Source: Flavivirga algicola
Lineage (GTDB): Bacteria; Bacteroidota; Bacteroidia; Flavobacteriales; Flavobacteriaceae
DNA length: 64,000 nucleotides
NCBI RefSeq assembly: GCF_012910715.1
Contig: NZ_JABBHF010000004.1
Span: 1-64,000, forward strand
Direction: 5' to 3'
The position numbers were made by a program, and so were the translations under genes. The notes beneath the pieces were generated by a model that saw only the letters and a list, made by a program, of their open reading frames with translations, made no database searches and had not been told where the DNA came from. This document shows positions 54,955 through 62,896 of the stretch, in pieces (position 1 is the stretch's first letter; each line of letters begins with the position of its first letter).

Positions 54955-57147
54955 ATGACCATTTCTATATGGAGATATAGTCATTTAGCACTGGCTATAT
55001 TGTCTTCTGTTTTCATATTTTTAGCTGCTTTAACAGGTACTATCTTAGCGTTTGAACCGATTTCAAATCAGCTAAAACCTTATGCGGTTAAAAATGCAGA
55101 AACGCTTTCTCTTTCAGAAACCATAGAGCATCTAAAAGCTGAATATGATGAAGTAATAAGTATAGAAATTGATAAAAATGATTTTGTAGCAGCGTCGGTC
55201 CTTACCAAAGCAGGTGAAAATGAGACTTTTTACATCAATCCATTTACAGCCAAAAAAATAGGCAATATTATTGAAAAAGCTCCAATCTTTAAATTTACAA
55301 CCAATCTACATCGTTCTTTATTTTTAAAGTCTACAGGACGCGTCGTTATAGGATTTGTGTCATTTTTACTGTTTTTAATCGCAGTTACCGGTGTTCTTTT
55401 AATTATAAAAAGACAAGGAGGCATTAAACATTTCTTTTCAAAGATAATTAAGGAAGATTTTAAGCAGTATTATCACATTACTATTGGGAGATATACTTTG
55501 ATTCCTATTATCATTATTGCCCTATCTGGTGTTTACCTATCATTAGAAAAGTTTTCGATCTTGCCTTCCAACAAAATACAGCATGCCATAAAAGATCTTC
55601 CTGTTACAAAAACACCAAGCACAGCAAGCAAAGATTTTAGTCCCTTTAGTAGGCTTAGTTTAAAAGATATTGAACGTGTTGAGTTTCCATTTTCAGAAGC
55701 CGTAGAAGATTATTTTTTTATAAAGCTTAAAGATAGAGAATTGTTGGTTAATCAATATACGGGTCGTATAGTAAGTGAACAAAAATCTAATTTTATAGCC
55801 TTGGCTTCAAGTTGGAGTTTGTTGTTGCATACCGGTGAAGGTAGCATATTATGGTCTTTTATCTTGATATTAACCTGCATGGCTATCTTATTTTTTATGT
55901 ATTCGGGTTTTGCGATGATCCTAAATCGTAAAAAGAACAGTATCAAAATAAAAAATAAGTACAGCAAAGATGCCGCCGAATTTATTATTCTCGTAGGTTC
56001 TGAAACGGGAAGCACCTTTAGGTTTGCGACACTTTTATATGAAGCATTAGTTGTTCGAGGTAAAAAGGCTTTTATTTCAGAACTGAATAACTATTCATAT
56101 TATAAAAGGGCCGAGCATTTAGTCATTTTTACATCTACCTATGGAGATGGTGAACCGCCAACAAATGCTAAGAATTTTGAAAAGCTAGTTAACCATATTG
56201 ATCAACACAATACACTTCAATATTCTGTTGTTGGCTTTGGTTCTTTAGCTTATAAAGGATTTTGCAAATATGCCATTATAGTAGATTCTATATTGCAATC
56301 ACACCAAAAATTTGTTTCTAATTTATTACTTCATAAAATAAATAATCAATCTTTTGGTGCCTTTAAAGATTGGGTCAAGTCTTGGAGCGAGAGTAAAGGT
56401 TTAACCTTGGAAATAGAACAACCCAAAGAAAAAACAAAATCTAAAAACACAAAATTATTCAGGGTTATTAGTCGGTCTAATATTAATTCCGATCATTCAT
56501 TTTTGCTTGAGTTGGAACCTGCACAAAAAACCAAATTCACTTCAGGAGATTTGCTCAGTATACACCCAAATAATGATCCAGTTGAGCGCTTATATTCGAT
56601 TGGTAGAATAAACAAAAGCATTATGTTAAGCGTTAAGAAACATACGTTTGGATTATGCTCAAATTATCTTAATAAACTTAAAGAAAACGATATGGTATTA
56701 GCAGAGGTAAAACAAAATAAAGATTTTTATTTTCCAACTTCAGTAAAAGAAGTTATTATGATAGCCAACGGAACAGGAATGGCTCCTTTTTTAGGAATGA
56801 TTAATAATGAAAAGAATAAGGAGGCAAAAACATACTTGTTTTGGGGAGGGCGTACAAAAGAATCTTATAAAATGTATTCAAAACACATTGACGAAGCTTT
56901 TTATAACAAAAAACTATCTGGTATTTATTTGAGCTTTTCTAATGGGGAAAGCCAAAAAAAATATGTCCAGAATTCAATTATGGAAAAAGCAGATTTAATA
57001 AGTCGGGTTTTAAAAAATAACGGCACTATTATGATCTGTGGCTCGGTAGCCATGCAAAATGATGTTTTAGACACATTAGAGAATATTTCAATTTCCAAAT
57101 TGAACACCCCTTTAAATAGAAATCAAATAAAATCTGATTGCTACTAA
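54955..57147 (+). CDS. PepSY membrane protein fused to a flavodoxin and FAD/NAD(P)H reductase
   Basis: The product has 730 residues. Residues 1-330 are a PepSY-associated membrane domain with four helices (HLALAILSSVFIFLAALTG, VVIGFVSFLLFLIAVTGVLL). A flavodoxin-like domain starts near 341 (FIILVGSETGSTFRFATLLY; STYGDGEPPTNAKNF). A CPR-like reductase follows, with VERLYSIG (FAD, near 542) and ANGTGMAPFLG (NADPH, near 603). It resembles sulfite reductase flavoprotein alpha subunits joined to an inner-membrane PepSY module. Such fusions are thought to reduce ferric siderophores. The C-terminus ends ten bases inside an upstream frame of the next gene. Confidence 0.9.
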   Translation: MTISIWRYSHLALAILSSVFIFLAALTGTILAFEPISNQLKPYAVKNAETLSLSETIEHLKAEYDEVISIEIDKNDFVAASVLTKAGENETFYINPFTAKKIGNIIEKAPIFKFTTNLHRSLFLKSTGRVVIGFVSFLLFLIAVTGVLLIIKRQGGIKHFFSKIIKEDFKQYYHITIGRYTLIPIIIIALSGVYLSLEKFSILPSNKIQHAIKDLPVTKTPSTASKDFSPFSRLSLKDIERVEFPFSEAVEDYFFIKLKDRELLVNQYTGRIVSEQKSNFIALASSWSLLLHTGEGSILWSFILILTCMAILFFMYSGFAMILNRKKNSIKIKNKYSKDAAEFIILVGSETGSTFRFATLLYEALVVRGKKAFISELNNYSYYKRAEHLVIFTSTYGDGEPPTNAKNFEKLVNHIDQHNTLQYSVVGFGSLAYKGFCKYAIIVDSILQSHQKFVSNLLLHKINNQSFGAFKDWVKSWSESKGLTLEIEQPKEKTKSKNTKLFRVISRSNINSDHSFLLELEPAQKTKFTSGDLLSIHPNNDPVERLYSIGRINKSIMLSVKKHTFGLCSNYLNKLKENDMVLAEVKQNKDFYFPTSVKEVIMIANGTGMAPFLGMINNEKNKEAKTYLFWGGRTKESYKMYSKHIDEAFYNKKLSGIYLSFSNGESQKKYVQNSIMEKADLISRVLKNNGTIMICGSVAMQNDVLDTLENISISKLNTPLNRNQIKSDCY

Positions 57148-57158
57148 ATATAAAGTAT

Positions 57159-57515
57159 ATGTGCAGTGATATAAAAACCATATCAATAGTAAAAAGTGGC
57201 GAGTTATCTATATGCTGTCAATGTTATAGATATCATCTCGAATTCAATAATATTTATCTTGAATTTAATCGAAAAGAGTTCGAGCAATTCAAAGCCTATA
57301 TTTTAGGTATAGAAATGGACTATTGGGAGCATAAACATGCTTTTGCCAAGGTTAAAAGAAAAATACCAGTCCCTTCCATGCAGCAAAACCTTATTTTGAT
57401 GTTTAAGCGACAAGAAATTCTGGAATTACAAGCACTTTTAACACATATATCAAAAGATATTTTTTTAACGTTATTAAAAACGAAAGACATTGATTACACC
57501 TTAATTTTAAACTAA
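57159..57515 (+). CDS. DUF6686-family protein
   Basis: The product has 118 residues. The N-terminus MCSDIKTISIVKSGELSICC followed by CYRYHLEFNNIYLEFNRKEF fits DUF6686, a small Bacteroidota family. There are Cys residues in a CQCYRYH arrangement that could bind metal. The frame opens at 57138, but ATG at 57159 matches the family start. It is the next gene after the PepSY reductase and shows partial likeness to the following gene. Confidence 0.75.
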   Translation: MCSDIKTISIVKSGELSICCQCYRYHLEFNNIYLEFNRKEFEQFKAYILGIEMDYWEHKHAFAKVKRKIPVPSMQQNLILMFKRQEILELQALLTHISKDIFLTLLKTKDIDYTLILN

Positions 57516-57520
57516 TCATC

Positions 57521-57883
57521 ATGGATGATATCAATACCATTTGCTACAATGATTTCGGAATCGCTTTTCAATGGAAAAGGTGTGCAGCTAAGGACTTTAA
57601 TAAAATACAATTGGTTTTTAAAAACACAGGATTATTCTTGAGTCAAAAAGAACTTATTCAGTTTTCTAAAAATATTGAGCTTGCTTTAAATAAGGCATGC
57701 TCCCATGCCAATAACACAGAAAAAAATCCTTCTGAATTGTTTTTATTGGAAGCGCCTAATCCACAAGTAAGTTTTGCTATGAATCATATAGAATTATGGG
57801 GAATTCAAGATTTGACAAAAAAAACGTTGTTTCTATTAGGGTTGGATAAGTTTTTAGTGAAGCAAAAAGTTCGTTACTCCTAA
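57521..57883 (+). CDS. DUF6686-like protein, second copy
   Basis: The product has 120 residues and shows the same outline as the preceding gene: a short N-terminal strand pair (ICYNDFGIAFQWKRCAAKDF), the strand-helix NKIQLVFKNTGLFLSQKELI and a C-terminal helix. It lacks the CQC motif. It begins six bases after its partner, suggesting a tandem duplicate that has diverged. Role unknown. It closes the iron island. Confidence 0.65.
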   Translation: MDDINTICYNDFGIAFQWKRCAAKDFNKIQLVFKNTGLFLSQKELIQFSKNIELALNKACSHANNTEKNPSELFLLEAPNPQVSFAMNHIELWGIQDLTKKTLFLLGLDKFLVKQKVRYS

Positions 57884-57920
57884 ATAATATATCATCTTTC
57901 GTATTCTCTATATAATCATA

Positions 57921-58556
57921 CTAAGACTTTCGTATTATTTTTTTTAAAATAGATTTTAGTTCATGAAGTTGTTTTTCTTTGAACAAATAAAAGTCGCCAA
58001 CTTTGTTTTCTTCCTGAAGCTTTAGAGGCAAATCGATAGGTACTATATTGTCTATGTGAATATGTCTATGAGATTTTTTTTCTCTACCTAGAAAAGCTCT
58101 TTTAGTTTTTGTGAATAAATTTAGTGCATATAACTGGTTTTTAAAATCAATAATGATATCAATACCGTGTTCTACATCTAATACCTTATTATAAATAATT
58201 TTAGCACCATTTATAACATGTTCTTCTAAATATTTACTAAAATGGATGTCTCTTACTAAGGAAGGGTAAGCTCTATATAATCGCGCTTTAATACCTTTTA
58301 ATGAATCATTTATATCTGTTGGGAGTACTTTTTCGTAGGCATGCCAAAGTTCCGATTGAGTCGGTATTATATTGTTTTTAATAATTAAATCATAAAACGT
58401 ATCAAGAAACATAGGCAGATTCATTTGCCATTCAACCTTGGAATCCCTGTAATTATAAAATTCAAGTTTATAATTTAATATTTGATTTGTAATATCGCTA
58501 CTAGAAAGATCTATTTTATCTAATAAATTGGGGTATTTAGTAATATCAAGATTCAA
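57921..58556 (-). CDS. Hypothetical cytoplasmic protein
   Basis: The product has 211 residues, with no signal peptide or membrane helix, and I do not recognise it. It has helical N-terminal two thirds and a conserved-looking stretch at about 125-175 (HGIDIIIDFKNQLYALNLFT, KTKRAFLGREKKSHRHIHID) with D...K spacing reminiscent of nuclease folds, but the match is too loose to call. A TATCTTAG near-match to the -7 box lies about 20 bases upstream on the minus strand. It converges with the iron island. Confidence 0.6.
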   Translation of the reverse strand: MNLDITKYPNLLDKIDLSSSDITNQILNYKLEFYNYRDSKVEWQMNLPMFLDTFYDLIIKNNIIPTQSELWHAYEKVLPTDINDSLKGIKARLYRAYPSLVRDIHFSKYLEEHVINGAKIIYNKVLDVEHGIDIIIDFKNQLYALNLFTKTKRAFLGREKKSHRHIHIDNIVPIDLPLKLQEENKVGDFYLFKEKQLHELKSILKKIIRKS

Positions 58557-58637
58557 TAATAAAATGCTTTAAAACTAAGATACGAAATATTACATTAGTT
58601 AAAATAATAAAGAAATAAAACGATAAGAAATAACTTT

Positions 58638-58994
58638 TTATTTAGAATGTATAGCCATTTTAGCTGATTCAACTGTTTTTTTGGAATTTCCGATAAAAAT
58701 TTGGCCTTCATTAACTATAACGGGTCTGCTTAAAAAAGTATAATGCTCAAGTATATAGTGCTTATAGTCACGTTCCTCCAATTGTTGGTTTTTTAAATCC
58801 ATTTCTTTGTAAAGCTTGGAGCGTTTACTAAAAAGAGCCTCATAACTCCCCGAAAGCGCTTTCATTTCCTCTAATTGCTTTACTGTTATTTCCTCAGTTT
58901 TAATGTCTTGTAAAACAAATTCAGAAGGCAGGTTTAACTCTTTTAATATTCTAATACAGGTACTACAGGTTTTTAAATAATATACTTTTTTCAT
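58638..58994 (-). CDS. ArsC/Spx-family (arsenate-reductase-like) protein
   Basis: The product has 118 residues of the ArsC/Spx thioredoxin-like fold. The redox pair is C10-S-T-C13 (KTCSTCIR) and the conserved cis-Pro region reads FLSRPVIV. In ArsC proteins a single Cys is catalytic. The CxxC form is more like Spx or YffB. No arsenic genes are near, so arsenate reduction is not assured. Confidence 0.82.
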   Translation of the reverse strand: MKKVYYLKTCSTCIRILKELNLPSEFVLQDIKTEEITVKQLEEMKALSGSYEALFSKRSKLYKEMDLKNQQLEERDYKHYILEHYTFLSRPVIVNEGQIFIGNSKKTVESAKMAIHSK

Positions 58995-59148
58995 GTGTTT
59001 ATTTTTTACTTGTTCATGTCTACCTTTTTAAGGTTACTTATCCGATAAGTCCCTTGATTAAAGATATCTTTTATTTGTGAAAACTATTTCCAACAAAATA
59101 AAAGTAATTATACCATTTAGGAGTATATTTATCCAAAAAATAAATAAT

Positions 59149-59613
59149 ATGAAATTCACATTCGAAGTATTAGCCAATACAAGAAAATCTCTTAAAAATA
59201 TTTTAGAAAGAACAAGCCTAGAAGATTTAAATAAAATCCCAGAAACATTTAATAATAATATTATTTGGAATATTGGCCACATCGTAGTAAGTGAGCAACT
59301 TTTAGTTTATAAACTATCGGGGTTGCCAACAATATTATCTGATGAAATGATTGATAAATATAGAAAAGATAGTAAGCCAGAAGGTTTTATTACACAGGAA
59401 GAAGTTAATGAGGTAAAAGACTTACTATTTTCCACTATAGAAAAAACAGAGGCAGACTATAAAAACGAAATCTTTAAGACTTATAATACATATACGGTTT
59501 CTACTACGGGCAATACATTAACAAATGTAGACGAAGCTTTGCAATTTGTGCTATTTCATGAAGGACTGCATATTGGGTATATTTTAGCACTTTCAAAAGC
59601 TATCAAAATTTAA
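59149..59613 (+). CDS. DinB-family protein
   Basis: The product has 154 residues and is a four-helix bundle with His in the expected places (NIIWNIGHIVVSEQLL, HEGLHIGYILAL), as in DinB/YfiT-like metal-binding proteins. Many are thiol-dependent transferases or have unknown roles. An earlier in-frame ATG exists at 59077, but MKFTFEVLANTRKSL matches the family start. Its last 21 bases overlap the convergent gene at 59593. Confidence 0.85.
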   Translation: MKFTFEVLANTRKSLKNILERTSLEDLNKIPETFNNNIIWNIGHIVVSEQLLVYKLSGLPTILSDEMIDKYRKDSKPEGFITQEEVNEVKDLLFSTIEKTEADYKNEIFKTYNTYTVSTTGNTLTNVDEALQFVLFHEGLHIGYILALSKAIKI

Positions 59614-60315
59614 AAGAGGGCCCACCTCATTGAAAGGTATTGTAAACTCAATAATATCTGTGGGGTATGGTATTATTTCATTAGTATTGTAAAGTAATAC
59701 AATACCTGTATCGCTATAAGCTATATTTGATGCTAATTTGAAAATATTGGTGTTTTCTAAAACAATGTCTTTGTCCTCAATGGTTTTATCAAAATAAATT
59801 TTAGCTGTTTTTTTAAAGCTTTCAATGTCTTTAAATAATTTGTCATTAGGAATTAAGTGCCCAGTTTGGGTTTCAAAATTCAAAAAAGAAATATTTAATG
59901 TTCCATGTACACCACCTGTGTTAACATATGATGTTAAAGCGATGCTTATAATTTCTAAGGATTGAAATATAATTTCACCATCTATTTGTGCTTCCCATGG
60001 TTGCATGCTTTCTGGAAAGTCGGTCTTAAACATTTGAAATTCTTTATTGAAAGTAGTAATGCTTTCTTCAATGGTTTTTGATGTCATATTATCGAGATCT
60101 CCAATTTGTAATGATGCTATGACATTTTTAGAAATTGTCGCATTTATTCGATTAACAACATCTTCGTTTCCAATAGCATTCGGAATGTTTACTTCAACAA
60201 GTTTATTGTTGCTGGCTGAAATATTAACTTCAGAAAATGTTAACTTTATTTCATTTTTACAGGCCATAAAAATGAAAAATGTGCATATAAATATAAAGGG
60301 TTTTTTAAGAGGCAT
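59593..60315 (-). CDS. DUF4163/DUF3298-type lipoprotein
   Basis: The product has 240 residues with a lipobox (FFIFMACKNE). The domain order fits DUF4163 followed by DUF3298: NIPNAIGNEDVVNRINATIS, then TSYVNTGGVHGTLNISFLNF, and a closing IPYPTDIIEFTIPFNEVGPL. Members resemble the RsiV family of anti-sigma factors in their extracellular part, but here there is no membrane-spanning regulator. The 3' end overlaps the DinB gene by 21 bases. Role unknown. Confidence 0.8.
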   Translation of the reverse strand: MPLKKPFIFICTFFIFMACKNEIKLTFSEVNISASNNKLVEVNIPNAIGNEDVVNRINATISKNVIASLQIGDLDNMTSKTIEESITTFNKEFQMFKTDFPESMQPWEAQIDGEIIFQSLEIISIALTSYVNTGGVHGTLNISFLNFETQTGHLIPNDKLFKDIESFKKTAKIYFDKTIEDKDIVLENTNIFKLASNIAYSDTGIVLLYNTNEIIPYPTDIIEFTIPFNEVGPLLNFDSF

Positions 60316-60468
60316 ACAATAAACTATTAATGAACATTAAAGATAATTATTGCTTTTGAATTGATTGATGATTTCTCAATATTTTATATTGAGAGTTTAA
60401 AATAATTATGAATAAATAATTTATGTAGTTGTATTTATAAATATCTTTTACTGCATTGAATTTAAACT

Positions 60469-60476
60469 TACCTTTG
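60469..60476 (+). promoter_or_regulatory. -7 promoter element (TACCTTTG) for the trans-sulfuration gene
   Basis: An exact TAnnTTTG box about 120 bases upstream of the preferred ATG (60596). The long leader could hold a control element, though I see no clear riboswitch fold. Confidence 0.5.
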
Positions 60477-60595
60477 TATAGAGGCTTTTAAAATGCAGCC
60501 AACATGGTTGAAATATTTGTTAGTTAAACAGTGTAATAATTATTTAAATCATCAAAGGTTACATGTAGCAATTGAAAATGGATAAAAATAAGCAT

Positions 60596-61735
60596 ATGAA
60601 GTTTAATACAAAAGTAATACATGGAGGTCAAAAGCACGATGCGGCTTATAGTGCTGTGATGCCTCCAATTTATCAAACATCTACTTACGCTCAAACAACT
60701 CCAGGCGGACATAAGGGATATGAATATTCTAGAACTCATAATCCTACCAGAAATGCTTTAGAAAATGCTTTCGCAAGTATTGAAAATGGAAAATACGGAT
60801 TGGCCTTTGGATCTGGCTTGGCTGCTATAGATGCTGTTATTAAACTTTTAAAACCAGGTGATGAAGTTGTTTCTACCAACGATTTATATGGAGGCTCTTT
60901 TCGATTGTTTACTAAGGTTTTTCAAGATTTCGGAATTAAGTTTCATTTTATAGGCATGCAAGAAGCATCAAATATTGAAGCTTATATTAATACAAATACG
61001 AAACTCATTTGGGCTGAAACACCAACCAATCCTATGATGAATATTATTGATATCAAAGCAGTTTCTTTTATTGCAAAAAAGCATAAAATCCTGTTAGCCG
61101 TAGATAACACATTTGCTACACCTTATTTACAACAGCCTTTAGATTTAGGCGCAGATATAGTGATGCATTCAGCAACCAAATATTTGGGAGGACACAGTGA
61201 TGTTGTAATGGGAGCCTTAGTGGTTAAGGATAAAGCGTTAGCGGATAAGCTTTACTTTATACAAAATGCCAGTGGTGCAATTTGTGGTCCGCAGGATAGC
61301 TTCTTGGTTTTAAGAGGCATAAAAACATTGCATATTAGAATGCAGCGTCATTGTGAAAATGGGAAAGCTGTTGCTGAGTTTTTGGCCGAGCACCCTAAGA
61401 TTGAAAATGTGTATTGGCCTGGTTTCGAAAACCACCCCAATCATGAAATTGCGAAATCGCAAATGAAAGATTTTGGAGGGATGATTTCTTTCACTACTAA
61501 AGGAAATAATATGAAGGAGTCTATCAAAATTGTAGAGAATTTAAAAATCTTCACTCTGGCTGAATCATTAGGAGGTGTTGAATCTCTTTCTGGTCATCCA
61601 GCAAGTATGACACATGCAAGTATTCCAAAAGAAGAAAGAGAAAAAACAGGTGTTGTAGATTCTCTAATAAGGCTAAGCGTTGGAATAGAAGATATTGATG
61701 ATTTAATTGCCGATTTAAAGCAGGCTTTAGAATGA
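60596..61735 (+). CDS. Trans-sulfuration PLP enzyme (cystathionine gamma-synthase/lyase type)
   Basis: The product has 379 residues of the Cys/Met metabolism PLP family. The PLP Lys is K195 (HSATKYLGGHSDVV), with D170 (LAVDNTFATP), the phosphate-binding FGSGLAAIDAV and the closing GVESLSGHPASMTHAS. Whether it makes or splits cystathionine cannot be decided from sequence. ATG at 60596 (MKFNTKVIHGGQ) is the family start, and upstream ATGs at 60572 and 60578 give an unlikely N-terminal extension. It has its own promoter and ends seven bases from the convergent outer-membrane gene. Confidence 0.9.
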   Translation: MKFNTKVIHGGQKHDAAYSAVMPPIYQTSTYAQTTPGGHKGYEYSRTHNPTRNALENAFASIENGKYGLAFGSGLAAIDAVIKLLKPGDEVVSTNDLYGGSFRLFTKVFQDFGIKFHFIGMQEASNIEAYINTNTKLIWAETPTNPMMNIIDIKAVSFIAKKHKILLAVDNTFATPYLQQPLDLGADIVMHSATKYLGGHSDVVMGALVVKDKALADKLYFIQNASGAICGPQDSFLVLRGIKTLHIRMQRHCENGKAVAEFLAEHPKIENVYWPGFENHPNHEIAKSQMKDFGGMISFTTKGNNMKESIKIVENLKIFTLAESLGGVESLSGHPASMTHASIPKEEREKTGVVDSLIRLSVGIEDIDDLIADLKQALE

Positions 61736-61742
61736 GTTTTAG

Positions 61743-62537
61743 TTAATTTAAATAGAAAATATAACCAACATTAACCCATAATAACCAATCGTTCTTTTTA
61801 TTGAATTTTAATTGATGATTAAGACCGTCTACCCAATCACTAAAATAGTATTGCCATCTTACATCGAGCATTAAATCTGACAGTTTATTAAGCTTGTAGC
61901 GTATACCAACACTTGAAACTACCGACCATGTACTACCTGCAGATGCATCTACCGATCCTGGATCCCAGGATGAATAAAAATTACTAGGCTCCAGAACATT
62001 TCCAGTTAAAAGCGGGTTTGGGTTTTCGTAAGTGGTACTAACTTCAGGTGAAAAAGATGTATAATGGACTCCTAAACTCACAAAGGGCGCTACCCTGTAG
62101 CTAAAAGATTGAAAAGAGCGTATACTAAGTGGATAGAATTCTAGTTGTGTGCCTATATCTAAATTTTTAGCAACACCTTTATGGCCTCTTAACCTATCTG
62201 CATCTGCAGTAGTTTTACTAGGATCCACATGCTTACCAAAATGATCAAGTTTGGTTTTGTTCCAGGATATTTCATTTCTTAATTTAAAATGGTCATTGAA
62301 ATAAGTATCCGTAGTATAACAATTGCAATCTGCTCTGTAAGCGAAGTTTAAATAGTGCACGACTCCTATTCCAAATCCCGTATTTCCAAAGTTTGTCTTT
62401 GAGTCTTCACGACTACCAAAATCTGATCTAAATTGTAAAGGACCTGCTATTACCCCAATTTCATGAGAAAAACCTAGTTGAGCATTGGCTGTTTGAAAAA
62501 TAACAAATAAGCAAAAAGCAGAAGCTACATGTTTCAT
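61743..62537 (-). CDS. THC0290_0291-type outer-membrane protein
   Basis: The product has 264 residues and begins with a signal peptide (MKHVASAFCLFVIFQTANAQ). The beta-barrel-like rest has alternating strands ending in an aromatic pattern (DWLLWVNVGYIFYLN). The segment LGFSHEIGVIAGPLQFRSDF is typical of a Flavobacteriaceae family of unknown function named after Tenacibaculum genes THC0290_0291. The frame is open to 62612, but the -7 box at 62583-62590 rules out that start and leaves ATG 62537 or 62546. Confidence 0.8.
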   Translation of the reverse strand: MKHVASAFCLFVIFQTANAQLGFSHEIGVIAGPLQFRSDFGSREDSKTNFGNTGFGIGVVHYLNFAYRADCNCYTTDTYFNDHFKLRNEISWNKTKLDHFGKHVDPSKTTADADRLRGHKGVAKNLDIGTQLEFYPLSIRSFQSFSYRVAPFVSLGVHYTSFSPEVSTTYENPNPLLTGNVLEPSNFYSSWDPGSVDASAGSTWSVVSSVGIRYKLNKLSDLMLDVRWQYYFSDWVDGLNHQLKFNKKNDWLLWVNVGYIFYLN

Positions 62538-62582
62538 GTTAAGCATAGTAAGTTTTGTTTTTTTTTGAGGCATAATTGACAA

Positions 62583-62590
62583 CAAATATA
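62583..62590 (-). promoter_or_regulatory. -7 promoter element (TATATTTG) for the outer-membrane protein
   Basis: Read on the minus strand this is an exact TAnnTTTG box about 45 bases upstream of the chosen ATG (62537). Confidence 0.6.
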
Positions 62591-62663
62591 GAAAAACTCG
62601 GTGAACTAACAAATTTTATCGATAAACTAACAAAGTGTTCATAGATTTTTCCAAATATATAGA

Positions 62664-62815
62664 AATTATTTATTGTGAATTTCAAAAAATCAATCTTTAA
62701 TATAAATATAATTAAACATTTTTAATCTTTGTAATTTTCTATTAAAAAAATAATCAAATAACAATAGATTTCTATTAAAGAGATATTGGAATTATTTATT
62801 GCGAATTTCAAAAAA
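62664..62815 (+). repeat. Two 26-bp direct repeats upstream of the glutamate dehydrogenase gene
   Basis: AATTATTTATTGTGAATTTC plus AAAAAA occurs at 62664-62689 and, with C for T in the middle, at 62790-62815. The spacing is 126 bases. The second copy ends 27 bases before the gdh -7 box, so they may be binding sites for a regulator of gdh. Confidence 0.5.
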
Positions 62816-62841
62816 AATCGACGTATTTTTTAAAGATACCG

Positions 62842-62849
62842 TATATTTG
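62842..62849 (+). promoter_or_regulatory. -7 promoter element (TATATTTG) for the glutamate dehydrogenase gene
   Basis: An exact TAnnTTTG box 47 bases upstream of the ATG at 62897. Confidence 0.65.
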
Positions 62850-62896
62850 CATCCTTAAATTGCCTAATCAATAAATAATAATACAATTTTGTGTAT

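Noticed and set aside
58638-58994. Arsenic resistance gene
   Set aside because: No ars regulator, pump or methylase nearby, and the CxxC form is more Spx-like.
59077-59148. Longer N-terminus for the DinB-family protein
   Set aside because: The 24 extra residues have no family match and the ATG at 59149 fits the usual start.
60476-60595. SAM or methionine riboswitch in the leader of the trans-sulfuration gene
   Set aside because: The leader is AT-rich and I found no conserved stem set or core motif of a known riboswitch class.
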